A DNA stretch of 64,000 bases from Bugula neritina (taxonomy: Eukaryota > Bryozoa > Gymnolaemata > Cheilostomatida > Bugulidae): NCBI GenBank assembly GCA_964035545.1, contig OZ037770.1, positions 5,313,662 through 5,377,661 on the forward strand, read 5' to 3'. The notes below the pieces were generated by a model. The model was given only the letters and a program-made list of their open reading frames with translations, was not told where the DNA came from and made no database searches. Position numbers and translations under genes: made by a program. The stretch's first letter is position 1. Each line of letters opens with the position of its first letter. Shown one piece after another: positions 1 through 15,200 of the stretch.

Positions 1-3000
1 ATATATTATATCACTGCTAGTATATATTATATTACTGCTAGTATATATTATATTACTGCTAGTATATATTATATCACTGCTAGTATATATTATATTACTG
101 CTATAGTATATATTATATTACTGCTAGTATATATTATATTACTGCTAGTATATATTATATTACTGCTATAGTATATATTATAATACTGCTAGTATATATT
201 ATATCACTGCTAGTATATATTATATTACTGCTAGTATATATTATATTACTGCTAGCATATATTATATTACTGCTAGTATATATTATATTACTGCTATAGT
301 ATATATTATGATACTGCTAGTATATATTATATCACTGCTAGTATATATTATATTACTGCTAGTATATATTATATTACTGCTAGTATATATTATATTACTG
401 CTATAGTATATATTATAATACTGCTAGTATATATTATATCACTGCTAGTATATATTATATTACTGCTAGTATATATTATATTACTACTAGTATATATTAT
501 ATCACTGCTAGTATATATTATATTACTGCTAGTATATATTAGATTACTGCTAGTATATATTATATTACTGCTAGTATATATTATATTACTGTCAGTATAT
601 ATTATATTACTGCTAGTATATATTATATTACTACTAGTATATATTATATTACTGCTATAGTATATATTATATTACTGCTAGTATATATTATATCACTGCT
701 AGTATATATTATATTACTGCTAGTATATATTATATTACTGCTAGTATATATTATATTACTGCTAGTATATATTATATTACTGCTAGTATATATTATATTA
801 CTGTCAGTATATATTATATTACTGCTACAGTATATATTATATTACTGCTAGCATATATTATATTACTGCTATAGTATATATTATATCACTGCTAGTATAT
901 ATTATATTACTGTCAGTATATATATTATATTACTACTAGTATATATTATATTACTGCTAGTATATATTATATTACTGCTAGTATATATTATATTACTGCT
1001 GGTATATATTATATTACTGTCAGTATATATTATATTACTGCTAGTATATATTATATTACTGCTATAGTATATATTATATTACTGCTAGTATATATTATAT
1101 TACTGCTAGTATATATTATATTACTACTAGTAAATATTATATTACTGCTAGTATATATTATATTACTGCTAGTATATATTATATTACTGCTAGTATATAT
1201 TATATTACTGCTAGTATATATTATATTACTGCTAGTATATATTATATTACTGCTAGTATATATTATATTACTGTCAGTATATATTATATTACTGCTATAG
1301 TATATATTATATTACTGCTAGCATATATTATATTACTGCTATAGTATATATTATATCACTGCTAGTATATATTATATTACTGCTAGTATATATTATATTA
1401 CTGCTAGTATATATTATATTACTGCTAGTATATATTATATCACTGCTAGTATATATTATATTACTGCTAGTATATATTATATTACTACTAGTATATATTA
1501 TATTACTGCTAGTATATATTATATCACTGCTAGTATATATTATATTACTGCTAGTAAATATTATATTACTGCTAGTATATATTATATTACTGCTATAGTA
1601 TATATTATATTACTGCTAGTATATATTATATTACTGCTATAGTATATGTTATATTACTGCTATAGTATATATTATATTACTGCTAGTATATATTATATTA
1701 CTGCTAGTATATATTATATTACTGTCAGTATATATTATATTACTGCTAGTATATATTATATTACTGCTAGTATATATTATATTACTGTCAGTATATATTA
1801 TATTACTGCTAGTATATATTATATTACTGCTAGTATATATTATATTGCTGCAAGTATATATTATATCACTGCTAGTATATATTATATTACTGTCAGTATA
1901 TATTATATTACTGCTATAGTATATATTATATTACTGCTAGTATATATTATATTACTACTAGTATATATTATATTACTACTATAGTATATGTTATATTACT
2001 GCTAGTATATATTATATTACTGCTAGTATATATTATATTACTACTAGTATATATTATATTACTGCTAGTATATATTATATTACTGCTAGTATATATTATA
2101 TTACTGCTAGTATATATTATATTACTGCTAGTATATATTATATTACTGTCAGTATATATTATATTACTGCTAGTATATATTATATTACTGCTAGTATATA
2201 TTATATTGCTGCAAGTATATATTATATTACTGCTAGTATATATTATATTACTGTCAGTATATATTATATTACTGCTATAGTATATATTATCTTACTGCTA
2301 GTATATATTATATTACTGCTAGTATATATTATATTACTGTCAGTATATATTATATTACTGCTAGTATATATTATATCACTGCTAGTATATATTATATTAC
2401 TACTAGTATATATTATATTACTGCTAGTATATATTATATTACTGCTATAGTATATATTATATTACTGCTAGTATATATTATATTACTGCTAGTATATATT
2501 ATATTACTGTCAGTATATATTATATTACTGCTATAGTATATATTATCTTACTGCTAGTATATATTATATTACTGCTAGTATATATTATATTACTGCTAGT
2601 ATATATTATATTACTGCTAGTATATATTATAATACTGTCAGTATATATTATATTACTGCTAGTATATATTATATTACTGCTAGTATATATTATATCACTG
2701 TCAGTATATATTATATTACTGCTAGTATATATTATAATACTGCTAGTATATATTATATTACTGCTAGTATATATTATATTACTGCTATAGTATATATTAT
2801 ATTACTGCCAGTATATATTATATTACTACTAGTATATATTATATTACTGCTAGTATATATTATATTACTACTAGTATATATTATATCACTGCTATAGTAT
2901 ATATTATATTACTGCTAGTATATATTATATCACTGCTAGTATATATTATATTACTACTAGTATATATTATATTACTGCTAGTATATATTATATTACTGCT

Positions 3001-6000
3001 ATAGTATATATTATATTACTGCTAGTATATATTATATTACTGTCAGTATATATTATATTACTGCTAGTATATATTATATCACTGCTAGTATATATTATAT
3101 TACTGCTAGTATATATTATATTACTGCTAGTATATATTATATTACTGCTAGTATATATTATATCACTGCTAGTATATATTATATTACTGCTAGTATATAT
3201 TATATTACTGCTAGTATATTTTATATTACTGCTAGTATATATTATATTACTGCTAGTATATATTATATTACTGTCAGTATATATTATATTACTGCTAGTA
3301 TATATTATATTACTGCTAGTATATATTATATTACTACTATAGTATATATTATATTACTGCTATAGTATATATTATATTACTGCTAGTATATATTATATTA
3401 CTGCTAGTATATATTATATTACTACTATAGTATATATTATATTACTGCTAGTATATATTATATTACTGCTATAGTATATATTACATTACTGCTAGTATAT
3501 ATTATATTACTGCTAGTATATATTATATTACTGCTAGTATATATTATATTACTGTCAGTATATATTATATTACTGCTATAGTATATATTATATTACTGCT
3601 AGTATATATTATATTACTGTCAGTATATATTATATTACTGCTAGTATATATTATATTACTGCTAGTATATATTATATTACTGCTAGTATATATTATATCA
3701 CTGCTAGTAAATATTATATCACTGCTGGTATATATTATATTACTGCTAGTATATATTATATTACTGCTAGTATATATTATATCACTGTCAGTATATATTA
3801 TATTACTGCTAGTATATATTATAATACTACTAGTATATAGTATATTACTGCTAGTATATATTATATCACTGCTAGTATATATTATATTACTGCTAGTAAA
3901 TATTATATTACTGCTAGTATATATTATATTACTGCTATAGTATATATTATATTACTGCTAGTATATATTATATTACTGCTAGTATATATTATATTACTGC
4001 TAGTATATATTATATTACTGCTAGTATATATTATATTACTGCTAGTATATATTATATCACTGCTAGTATATATTATATTACTGCTAGTATATATTATATT
4101 ACTGCTAGTATATATTATATTACTACTAGTATATATTATATTACTGCTAGTATATATTATATTACTACTAGTATATATTATATCACTGCTAGTATATATT
4201 ATATTACTGTCAGTATATATTATATTACTGCTAGTATATATTATATCACTGCTAGTATATATTATATTACTGCTAGTATATATTATATTACTGCTAGTAT
4301 ATATTATATCACTGCTAGTATATATTATATTACTGCTAGTATATATTATATTACTGCTAGTATATATTATATTACTGCTAGTATATATTATATTACTACT
4401 AGTATATATTATATTACTGCTAGTATATATTATATCACTGCTAGTATATATTATATTACTGCTAGTAAATATTATATTACTGCTAGTATATATTATATTA
4501 CTGCTATAGTATATATTATATTACTGCTAGTATATATTATATTACTGCTAGTATATATTATATTACTGCTAGTATATATTATATTACTGCTAGTATATAT
4601 TATATTACTGCTAGTATATATTATATCACTGCTAGTATATATTATATTACTGCTAGTATATATTATATCACTGCTAGTATATATTATATTACTGCTAGTA
4701 TATATTATATTACTGCTAGTATATATTATATTACTACTAGTATATATTATATTACTGTCAGTATATATTATATTACTGCTAGTATATATTATATTACTGT
4801 CAGTATATATTATATTACTGCTAGTATATATTATATTACTGCTATAGTATATATTATATTACTGCTAGTATATATTATATCACTGCTAGTAAATATTATA
4901 TTACTGCTAGTATATATTATATTACTGCTAGTATATATTATATTACTACTAGTATATATTATATTACTGCTAGTATATATTATATTACTACTAGTATATA
5001 TTATATTACTGCTAGTATATATTATATTACTGCTAAAATATATTATATTACTGCTAGTATATATTATATTACTGCTAGTATATATTATATTACTGTCAGT
5101 ATATATTATATTACTGCTAGTATATATTATATTACTGCTAGTATATATTATATTGCTGCAAGTATATATTATATTACTGCTAGTATATATTATATTACTG
5201 TCAGTATATATTATATTACTGCTATAGTATATATTATCTTACTGCTAGTATATATTATATTACTGCTAGTATATATTATATTACTGTCAGTATATATTAT
5301 ATTACTGCTAGTATATATTATATCACTGCTAGTATATATTATATTACTACTAGTATATATTATATTACTGCTAGTATATATTATATTACTGTCAGTATAT
5401 ATTATATTACTGCTAGTATATATTATATTACTGCTAGTATATATTATATTACTGCTAGTATATATTATATTACTGCTATAGTATATATTATATTACTGCT
5501 AGTATATATTATATTACTGCTAGTATATATTATATTACTGTCAGTATATATTATATTACTGCTATAGTATATATTATCTTACTGCTAGTATATATTATAT
5601 TACTGCTAGTATATATTATATTACTGCTAGTATATATTATATTACTGCTAGTATATATTATAATACTGTCAGTATATATTATATTACTGCTAGTATATAT
5701 TATATCACTGCTAGTATATATTATATCACTGTCAGTATATATTATATTACTGCTAGTATATATTATAATACTGCTAGTATATATTATATTACTGCTAGTA
5801 TATATTATATTACTGCTATAGTATATATTATATTACTGCCAGTATATATTATATTACTACTAGTATATATTATATTACTGCTAGTATATATTATATTACT
5901 ACTAGTATATATTATATCACTGCTATAGTATATATTATATTACTGCTAGTATATATTATATCACTGCTAGTATATATTATATTACTACTAGTATATATTA

Positions 6001-9000
6001 TATTACTGCTAGTATATATTATATTACTGCTATAGTATATATTATATTACTGCTAGTATATATTATATTACTGTCAGTATATATTATATTACTGCTAGTA
6101 TATATTATATCACTGCTAGTATATATTATATTACTGCAAGTATATATTATATTACTGCTAGAGTATATTATATTACTGCTATAGTATATGTTATATTACT
6201 GCTATAGTATATATTATATTACTGCTAGTATATATTATATTACTGTCAGTATATATTATATTACTGCTAGTATATATTATATTACTGCTAGTATATATTA
6301 TATTACTGCTAGTATATATTATATTACTGTCAGTATATATTATATTACTGCTAGTATATATTATATTACTGCTAGTATATATTATATTACTGCTAGTATA
6401 TATTATATTACTGCTATAGTATATGTTATATTACTGCTATAGTATATATTATATTACTGCTAGTATATATTATATTACTGCTATAGTATATGTTATATTA
6501 CTGCTATAGTATATATTATATCACTGCTAGTATATATTATATTACTGCTAGTATATATTATATTACTGCTAGTATATATTATATTACTGTCAGTATATAT
6601 TATATTACTGCTAGTATATATTATATTACTACTAGTATATATTATATTACTGCTAGTATATATTATATTACTACTAGTATATATTATATTACTGCTAGTA
6701 TATATTATATTACTGCTATAGTATATGTTATATTACTGCTATAGTATATATTATATCACTGCTAGTATATATTATATCACTGCTAGTATATATTATATTA
6801 CTGCTAGTATATATTATATTACTGTCAGTATATATTATATTACTGCTATAGTATATATTATATTACTACTAGTATATATTATATTACTGCTAGTATATAT
6901 TATATTACTGCTAGTATATATTATATCACTGCTATAGTATATGTTATATTACTGCTATAGTATATTATATTACTGCTAGTATATATTATATTACTGCTAT
7001 AGTATATGTTATATTACTGCTATAGTATATGTTATATTACTGCTATAGTATATATTATATTACTGCTAGTATATATTATATTACTGCTATAGTATATGTT
7101 ATATTACTGCTATAGTATATATTATATTACTGCTAGTATATATTATATTACTGCTAGTATATATTATATTACTGCTAGTATATATTATATTACTGTCAGT
7201 ATATATTATATTACTGTCAGTATATATTATATTACTGCTAGTATATATTATATCACTGCTAGTATATATTATATTACTGCTAGTATATATTATATTACTG
7301 CTATAGTATATATTATATTACTGCTAGTATATATTATATTACTGCTAGTATATATTATATTACTGCTAGTATATATTAGATTACTGCTAGTATATATTAT
7401 ATCACTGCTAGTATATATTATATTACTGCTAGTATATATTATATTACTACTAGTATATATTATATTACTGCTAGTATATATTATATTACTGCTATAGTAT
7501 ATGTTATATTACTGCTATAGTATATATTATATCACTGCTATAGTATATGTTATATTACTGCTATAGTATATATTATATTACTGCTAGTATATATTATATT
7601 ACTGCTATAGTATATGTTATATTACTGCTATAGTATATGTTATATTACTGCTATAGTATATATTATATTACTGCTAGTATATATTATATTACTGCTATAG
7701 TATATGTTATATTACTGCTATAGTATATATTATATCACTGCTAGTATATATTATATCACTGCTAGTATATATTATATTACTGCTAGTATATATTATATTA
7801 CTGCTAGTATATATTATATTACTGTCAGTATATATTATATTACTGCTAGTATATATTATATTACTGCTAGTATATATTATATTACTGCTAGTATATATTA
7901 TATTACTACTAGTATATATTATATTACTGCTATAGTATATATTATATTACTGCTAGTATGTATTATATTACTGCTAGTATATATTATATTACTGCTAGTA
8001 TATATTATAATACTGCTAGTATATATTATATTACTGCTAGTATATATTATATCACTGCTAGTATATATTATATCACTGCTAGTATATATTATATTACTGT
8101 CAGTATATATTATATTACTGCTAGTATATATTATATTACTGCTAGTATATATTATATTACTGCTAGTATATATTATATTACTGCTATAGTATATGTTATA
8201 TTACTGCTATAGTATATATTATATCACTGCTAGTATGTATTATATTACTGCTAGTATATATTATATTACTGCTATAGTATATATTATATTACTGCTATAG
8301 TATATATTATATTACTGTCAGTATATATTATATTACTGCTAGTATATATTATATCACTGCTAGTATATATTATATTACTGCTAGTATATATTATATTACT
8401 GCTAGTATATATTATATCACTGCTAGTATATATTATATTACTGCTAGTATATATTATATTACTGCTAGTATATATTATATTACTACTAGTATATATTATA
8501 TTACTGCTAGTATATATTATATCACTGCTAGTATATTTTATATTACTGCTAGTAAATATTATATTACTGCTAGTATATATTATATTACTGCTATAGTATA
8601 TATTATATTACTGCTAGTATATATTATATTACTGCTAGTATATATTATATTACTGCTAGTATATATTATATTACTGCTAGTATATATTATATTACTGCTA
8701 GTATATATTATATCACTGCTAGTATATATTATATTACTGCTAGTATATATTATATTACTGCTAGTATATATTATATTACTACTAGTATATATTATATTAC
8801 TGCTAGTATATATTATATCACTGCTAGTATATATTATATTACTGCTAGTATATATTATATTACTGCTAGTATATATTATATTTCTGTCAGTATATATTAT
8901 ATTACTGCTAGTATATATTATATTACTGCTAGTATATATTATATTACTGCTAGTATATATTATATTACTGTCAGTATATATTATATTACTGCTATAGTAT

Positions 9001-11900
9001 ATATTATATCACTGCTAGTATATATTATATTACTGCTAGTATATATTATATTACTGGTAGTATATATTATATTACTGCTAGTATATATTACATTACTGCT
9101 AGTATATATTATATTACTGCTAGTATATATTATATTACTGTCAGTATATATTATATTACTGCTAGTATATATTATATTACTGCTAGTATATATTGTATTA
9201 CTGCTATAGTATATATTATATTACTGCTAGTATATATTATATTACTGCTAGTATATATTATATTACTGTCAGTATATATTATATTACTGCTAGTTTATAT
9301 TATATTACTGCTATAGTATATATTATATTACTGCTAGTATATATTATATTACTGCTAGTATATATTATATCACTGCTAGTATATATTATATCACTGCTAG
9401 TATATATCATATCACTGCTAGTATATATTATATCACTGCTAGTATATATTATATTACTGTTAGTATATATTATATTACTGTCAGTATATATTATATTACT
9501 GCTAGTATATATTATATTACTGCTAGTATATATTATATTACTGCTATAGTATATATTATATTACTGCTAGTATATATTATATTACTGCTAGTATATATTA
9601 TATTACTGCTAGTATATATTATATTACTGCTAGTATATATTATATTACTACTAGTATATATTATATTACTACTAGTATATATTATATTACTGCTAGTATA
9701 TATTATATTACTGCTAGTATATATTATATTACTGCTAGTATATATTATATTACTGCTAGTATATATTATATTACTGCTAGTATATATTATATTACTGCTA
9801 GTATATATTATATTACTGCTAGTATATATTATATTACTGCTAGTATATATTATATCACTGCTAGTATATATTATATTACTGTCAGTATATATTATATTAC
9901 TGCTAGTATTTATTATATTACTGCTAGTATATATTATATTACTGCTAGTATATATTATATTACTGCTATAGTATATGTTATATTACTGCTATAGTATATA
10001 TTATATCACTGTCAGTATATATTATATTACTGCTAGTATATATTATATTACTGCTAGTATATATTATATTACTGTCAGTATATATTATATTACTGCTAGT
10101 ATATATTATATCACTGCTAGTATATATTATATCACTGCTAGTATATATTATATTACTGTTAGTATATATTATATCACTGTCAGTATATATTATATTACTG
10201 CTAGTATATATTATATTACTGCTAGTATATATTATATTACTGCTAGTATATATTATATTACTGTCAGTATATATTATATTACTGCTAGTATATATTATAT
10301 TACTGCTAGTATATATTATATTACTGCTATAGTATATATTATATTACTGCTAGTATATATTATATTACTGCTAGTATATATTATATCACTGCTAGTATAT
10401 ATTATATTACTGCTAGTATATATTATATCACTGCTAGTATATATTATATTACTGCTAGTATATATTATATTACTGCTAGTATATATTATATCACTGCTAG
10501 TATATATTATATTACTGCTAGTATATATTATATTACTGCTAGTATATATTATATCACTGCTAGTATATATTATATTACTGCTAGTATATATTATATTACT
10601 GCTAGTATATATTATATTACTGCTAGTATATATTATATTACTGCTATAGTATATATTATATTACTGCTAGTATATATTATATTACTGCTAGTATATATTA
10701 TATTACTGCTAGTATATATTATATTACTGCTAGTATATATTATATTACTGCTAGTATATGTTATATTACTGCTATAGTATATATTATATTACTGCTAGTA
10801 TATATTATATTACTGCCAGTATATATTATATTACTGCTAGTAAATATTATATTACTGCTAGTATATATTATATTACTGCTAGTATATATTATATTACTGC
10901 TAGTATATATTATATTACTGCTAGTATATATTATATTACTACTAGCATATATTATATTACTGCTAGTATATATTATATCACTGCTAGTATATATTATATT
11001 ACTGCCAGTATATATTATATTACTACTAGTAAATATTATATTACTGCTAGTATATATTATATTACTGCTAGTATATATTATATTACTGCTAGTATATATT
11101 ATATTACTGCTAGTATATATTATATTACTACTAGTATATATTATATCACTGCTAGTATATATTATCTTACTGCTAGTATATATTATATTACTGTCAGTAT
11201 ATATTATATTACTGCTAGTATATATTATATTACTGCTATAGTATATATTATATTACTGCTAGTATATATTATATTACTGCTAGTATATATTATATTACTG
11301 CTAGTATATATTATATTACTGCTAGTATATATTATATTACTACTAGTATATATTATATTACTACTAGTATATATTATATTACTGCTAGTATATATTATAT
11401 TACTGCTAGTATATATTATATTACTGCTAGTATATATTATATTACTGCTAGTATATATTATATTACTGCTAGTATATATTATATTACTGCTAGTATATAT
11501 TATATTACTGTCAGTATATATTATATTACTGCTAGTATATATTATATTACTGCTAGTATATATTATATTACTGTCAGTATATATTGTATTACTGCTAGTA
11601 TATATTATATTACTGCTATAGTATATATTATATTACTGCTAGTATATATTATATTACTGCTAGTATATATTATATCACAGCTAGTATATATTATATCACT
11701 GCTAGTATATATTATATCACTGCTAGTATATATTATATTACTGCTAGTATATATTATATCACTGTCAGTATATATTATATTACTGCTAGTATATATTATA
11801 TTACTGCTATTATATATTATATTACTGCTAGTATATATTATATTACTGCTAGTATATATTATATTACTGCTAGTATATATTATATTACTGCTAGTATATT
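1..11900. repeat. 11.9-kb AT-rich tandem array (21-bp basic unit)
   Basis: The stretch is built from a unit of 21 bp with core TATATTATATTACTGCTAG. Common variants are CTGTCAG, CTACTAG, ATATCACTG and a 23-bp form with an extra AT (GCTATAGTATA). The array is already running at base 1, so its true length is unknown. Because 21 is a multiple of three and the unit lacks stops in some frames, long spurious ORFs appear, which break where the 23-bp form shifts frame. Copies are grouped into longer blocks (see findings). It ends 17 bp before a splice acceptor, so it probably lies in an intron of the following gene. Confidence 0.97.
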
Positions 11901-11917
11901 ATAATATTATTATTCAG

Positions 11918-12246
11918 AAGTGCTTCCTCTGCATCATCCAGAGGTAAAGTCAGCACCAAAGTCACCCCACAAATTAGAAAGGAAATGGAAAAGTAAGTAA
12001 AATATTTCCCCTTCTTAAAACTATCTTCTCAATAATAATTTCTACTGAGATCTTACTAAATCTATATATTCCGTGTTATTGAGTGTTGATGGTGTTTTAT
12101 AGGAGGCGATTCGAATCAACATCTTTGGCTAGACTTGTCAGCACCGGTTTAGTGTGAGTACAGTATAATTATATGAAATAGTATTTATTGGTGTCTCTTG
12201 TTTTACATGTAAAATATGCATGAATCTTTCATTTATATTTATAGGC

Positions 12247-12285
<39 letters not shown>

Positions 12286-15200
12286 TAATATATATAATAT
12301 ATAATATATATAATATAATAACACATATATAACGAATATTATAATATAATAACACCTATATATAACGTATATAATATTATAATAACAGTTATATATTACG
12401 TATAAAATATAAAACATGTATATATATAACGTATATAATACAATAACATATACATAACGTATATTATAATATAATAACACGTATATATAACGTTTATAAA
12501 ACACACCATTCTGTTCAGGAAGGACATGGCTAACGAGTCTATACAGGAGGAGCCGAGTATATCAGCTCTGTCAGTTGGAAAGGCAGCTCAGAGTAAGTAA
12601 CACTACAGTTAGTTAGTACTGCTTTAGTTAGTACTGCTTTAGTTAGTACTGCTTTAGTTAGCACTGCTTTAGTTAATGTTGCTTTAGTTAATACTGCTTT
12701 AGTTAATACTGCTTTAGTTAGTACTGCTTTAGTTAGTACTGCTTTAGTTAATATTGCTTTAGTTAATATTGCTTTAGTTAACACTGCTTTAGTTAGTACT
12801 GCTTTAGAATTGGTACTGCTTTAGTTAGTACTGCTTTAGAATTGGTACTGCTTTAATTAGTACTGCTTTAGCTAGTACTGCTTTACTTAGTGCTGCTTTA
12901 GCTAGTACTACAATATTCTTAAGAAAAAGTTATTTTATCACAGAGTAGAAGTATTGTTATATGGTTGCAATAATGAACTTGATAATTCTTTTTCATCCAT
13001 TATCTCGATCTAAACAACTAATTAAATTAAAAAGTTTGTTATTGCAAATTGAATCAATACAATAATTGGAATTTTCATGCAGAAAAGATGTCTACTGGCT
13101 ACACATAAAATACGATATAGAAAATAAATATTTAGATCGAAGGCTGTATTTTTAGATGAAGGGACGCCAGAAGAAGCTCAAAACAATTCAAAACAATCAA
13201 TAAAACTGATTAGAAGAGATGGGAAGCCTTTTGCAATCTCCTCTGTGAGTGAAGTTCTCAGTCTATGTTTTACTTTTATACCTTTTACAGTCTACAGAAC
13301 AATCTAAATCAAATTATTAGGCATATATCCAGACAGATTGCTTGTTTGCATCCATTATTAATTTCTGATTTCTTTTCTTCCTCGTAATAACTTCAATCTA
13401 AGCATTTCAGCTACTTGTAACTACAAACCTTTTTTATGAAATTTTTATTGAGCAGCTGGAGATGATAAACCCATGAGCCTATTATGGCTCTATAAACAGC
13501 TTCGAGTCAGGGGTGAATTAGGGTAGTAGTTTTGAATTTCCAAGCTTGGAGTTGGGGGTTTAGTGGAAAACCTAATTCCAAACTCAAGAGCCCTAAATTA
13601 TTGCACTTATTCACCCCTAACTCAGGGCTGCTTGTAGAACTGTTCTATTGTATCAGCAAACTAGAAACTAACAGGGTCTAAAAAATGTAATGCGTTTCGA
13701 TTAGGACTTGTACATAGAACAGTTTATTTAAATGCTATATTGTAAGCAGAACTGTTAGGTCATTGTCAGATGTGGCATTTTGGGACCTTGTTTTTGGTGC
13801 TGGGGTTAAACTTTTAATCCACTTGGAAAGAGAGACTATTGCAAACTTAAAACTTTTGAAACCCTCTAAGGTAGAACAACTCCAAAGTGTAGTGAAATTG
13901 CAAAGTACTGTATAATCCCATCTTTCCCCTAGGGGCCTTTTTCTAAATCTCGACTGAAGCCCAAGTCAATGTCAAAGTTCACCAGAAGATCCGAGGTAAC
14001 CAACATGACGCCACAAAAATCTTCACATTTAGTGGCTGAAAAAGGGTGAGTTGATGTCATTGTGTGATGTCATATTCTTTCATGTGTACAGTTTACTTTA
14101 TTATAATGTCACACATTATTATGTTAAGTAATGTTGAAAATGTGCAATCTACAGTGATGATACGTTGATAATATAGCCTAATATAATATAATATAATATA
14201 ATGTAATATAATATAATATATTATAATATAATATAATATAATATAATATAATATAATATAATATAGTATAATATAATACAATATGAAATAATATAATGTA
14301 AAATAATATAATATAATATATAATCATATTATATATGTAATATAGCATATGACATATAATATAGAAAAGTAAGATAATATGCATAAGTGTATGCAAGTAT
14401 GATAGTATACCATATGTATAAAGTGTATAAAAAGTTGAAGTACCATACAACGTAGCCTATATACTACATATATATAAAACCTATATTTGTAACTGCCCTC
14501 CTAGTTTGCTATGAAAGTTCCATACGGGTGTATGTTTTAGTGTAGATAGTTTATTGATTTACACTGTTCACACCATTTACACCTTTTACACCGTGAAACT
14601 ACAATTTTCACAAAACAAAATGATTAAAATATGATAGAATAAGAGCAAATTAAACACAGAAAAGTACATAAAAGAATTTGATAAATTGCTTGTTTTATAA
14701 TTATTAAAATATTCAAAGTAACAGTATAAATCAACAAAGTTATAATATATAAAAGCATACCTCTTTCACCCTTTCTAGGAGAGAGTTAGTAGTATAAAGA
14801 AAGCAACATTTTATACCGTGTGTTTGTAAAAATAGCTATAATATTATGTGAGAGTAGATGAGAATGGAACCTTGACGCTTGAGGGTTCTTACGATAATGT
14901 CCTGGCTAAATGTATTTTAACTGTTTTTGTCGGCATGTGTAAAGCTAGTGCACTCAGTTTCTTAGTCATGGTTTTTTGAGTGCAGCCAGTGCAAAATAAA
15001 ACTTGCAATGCACCGAGTGATACTAAAATGGTCTTGAAGATAAAAAAACAGTGACAAACAAGTGCTAAAGAGTACACTAAGGATGGGTGATTCATCGCTG
15101 TTGGAATATGTGACAACACAAACGCAGTGTGGCAATGTCGGTAAATGCTAAATTGCTAATTGATATATATTATGACAGTTATGAACAAATTGGCAGCAGA

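Noticed and set aside
1646-11621. Long IYYITAS/VYIILLL open frames in the satellite
   Set aside because: They are translations of a 21-bp repeat lacking stops in those frames and change frame at every 23-bp variant unit; there is no gene context.
14889-15119. 76-codon frame, repeated at 22914-23144
   Set aside because: It lies inside both LTRs, is identical because the LTRs are, and has no features of a coding region.
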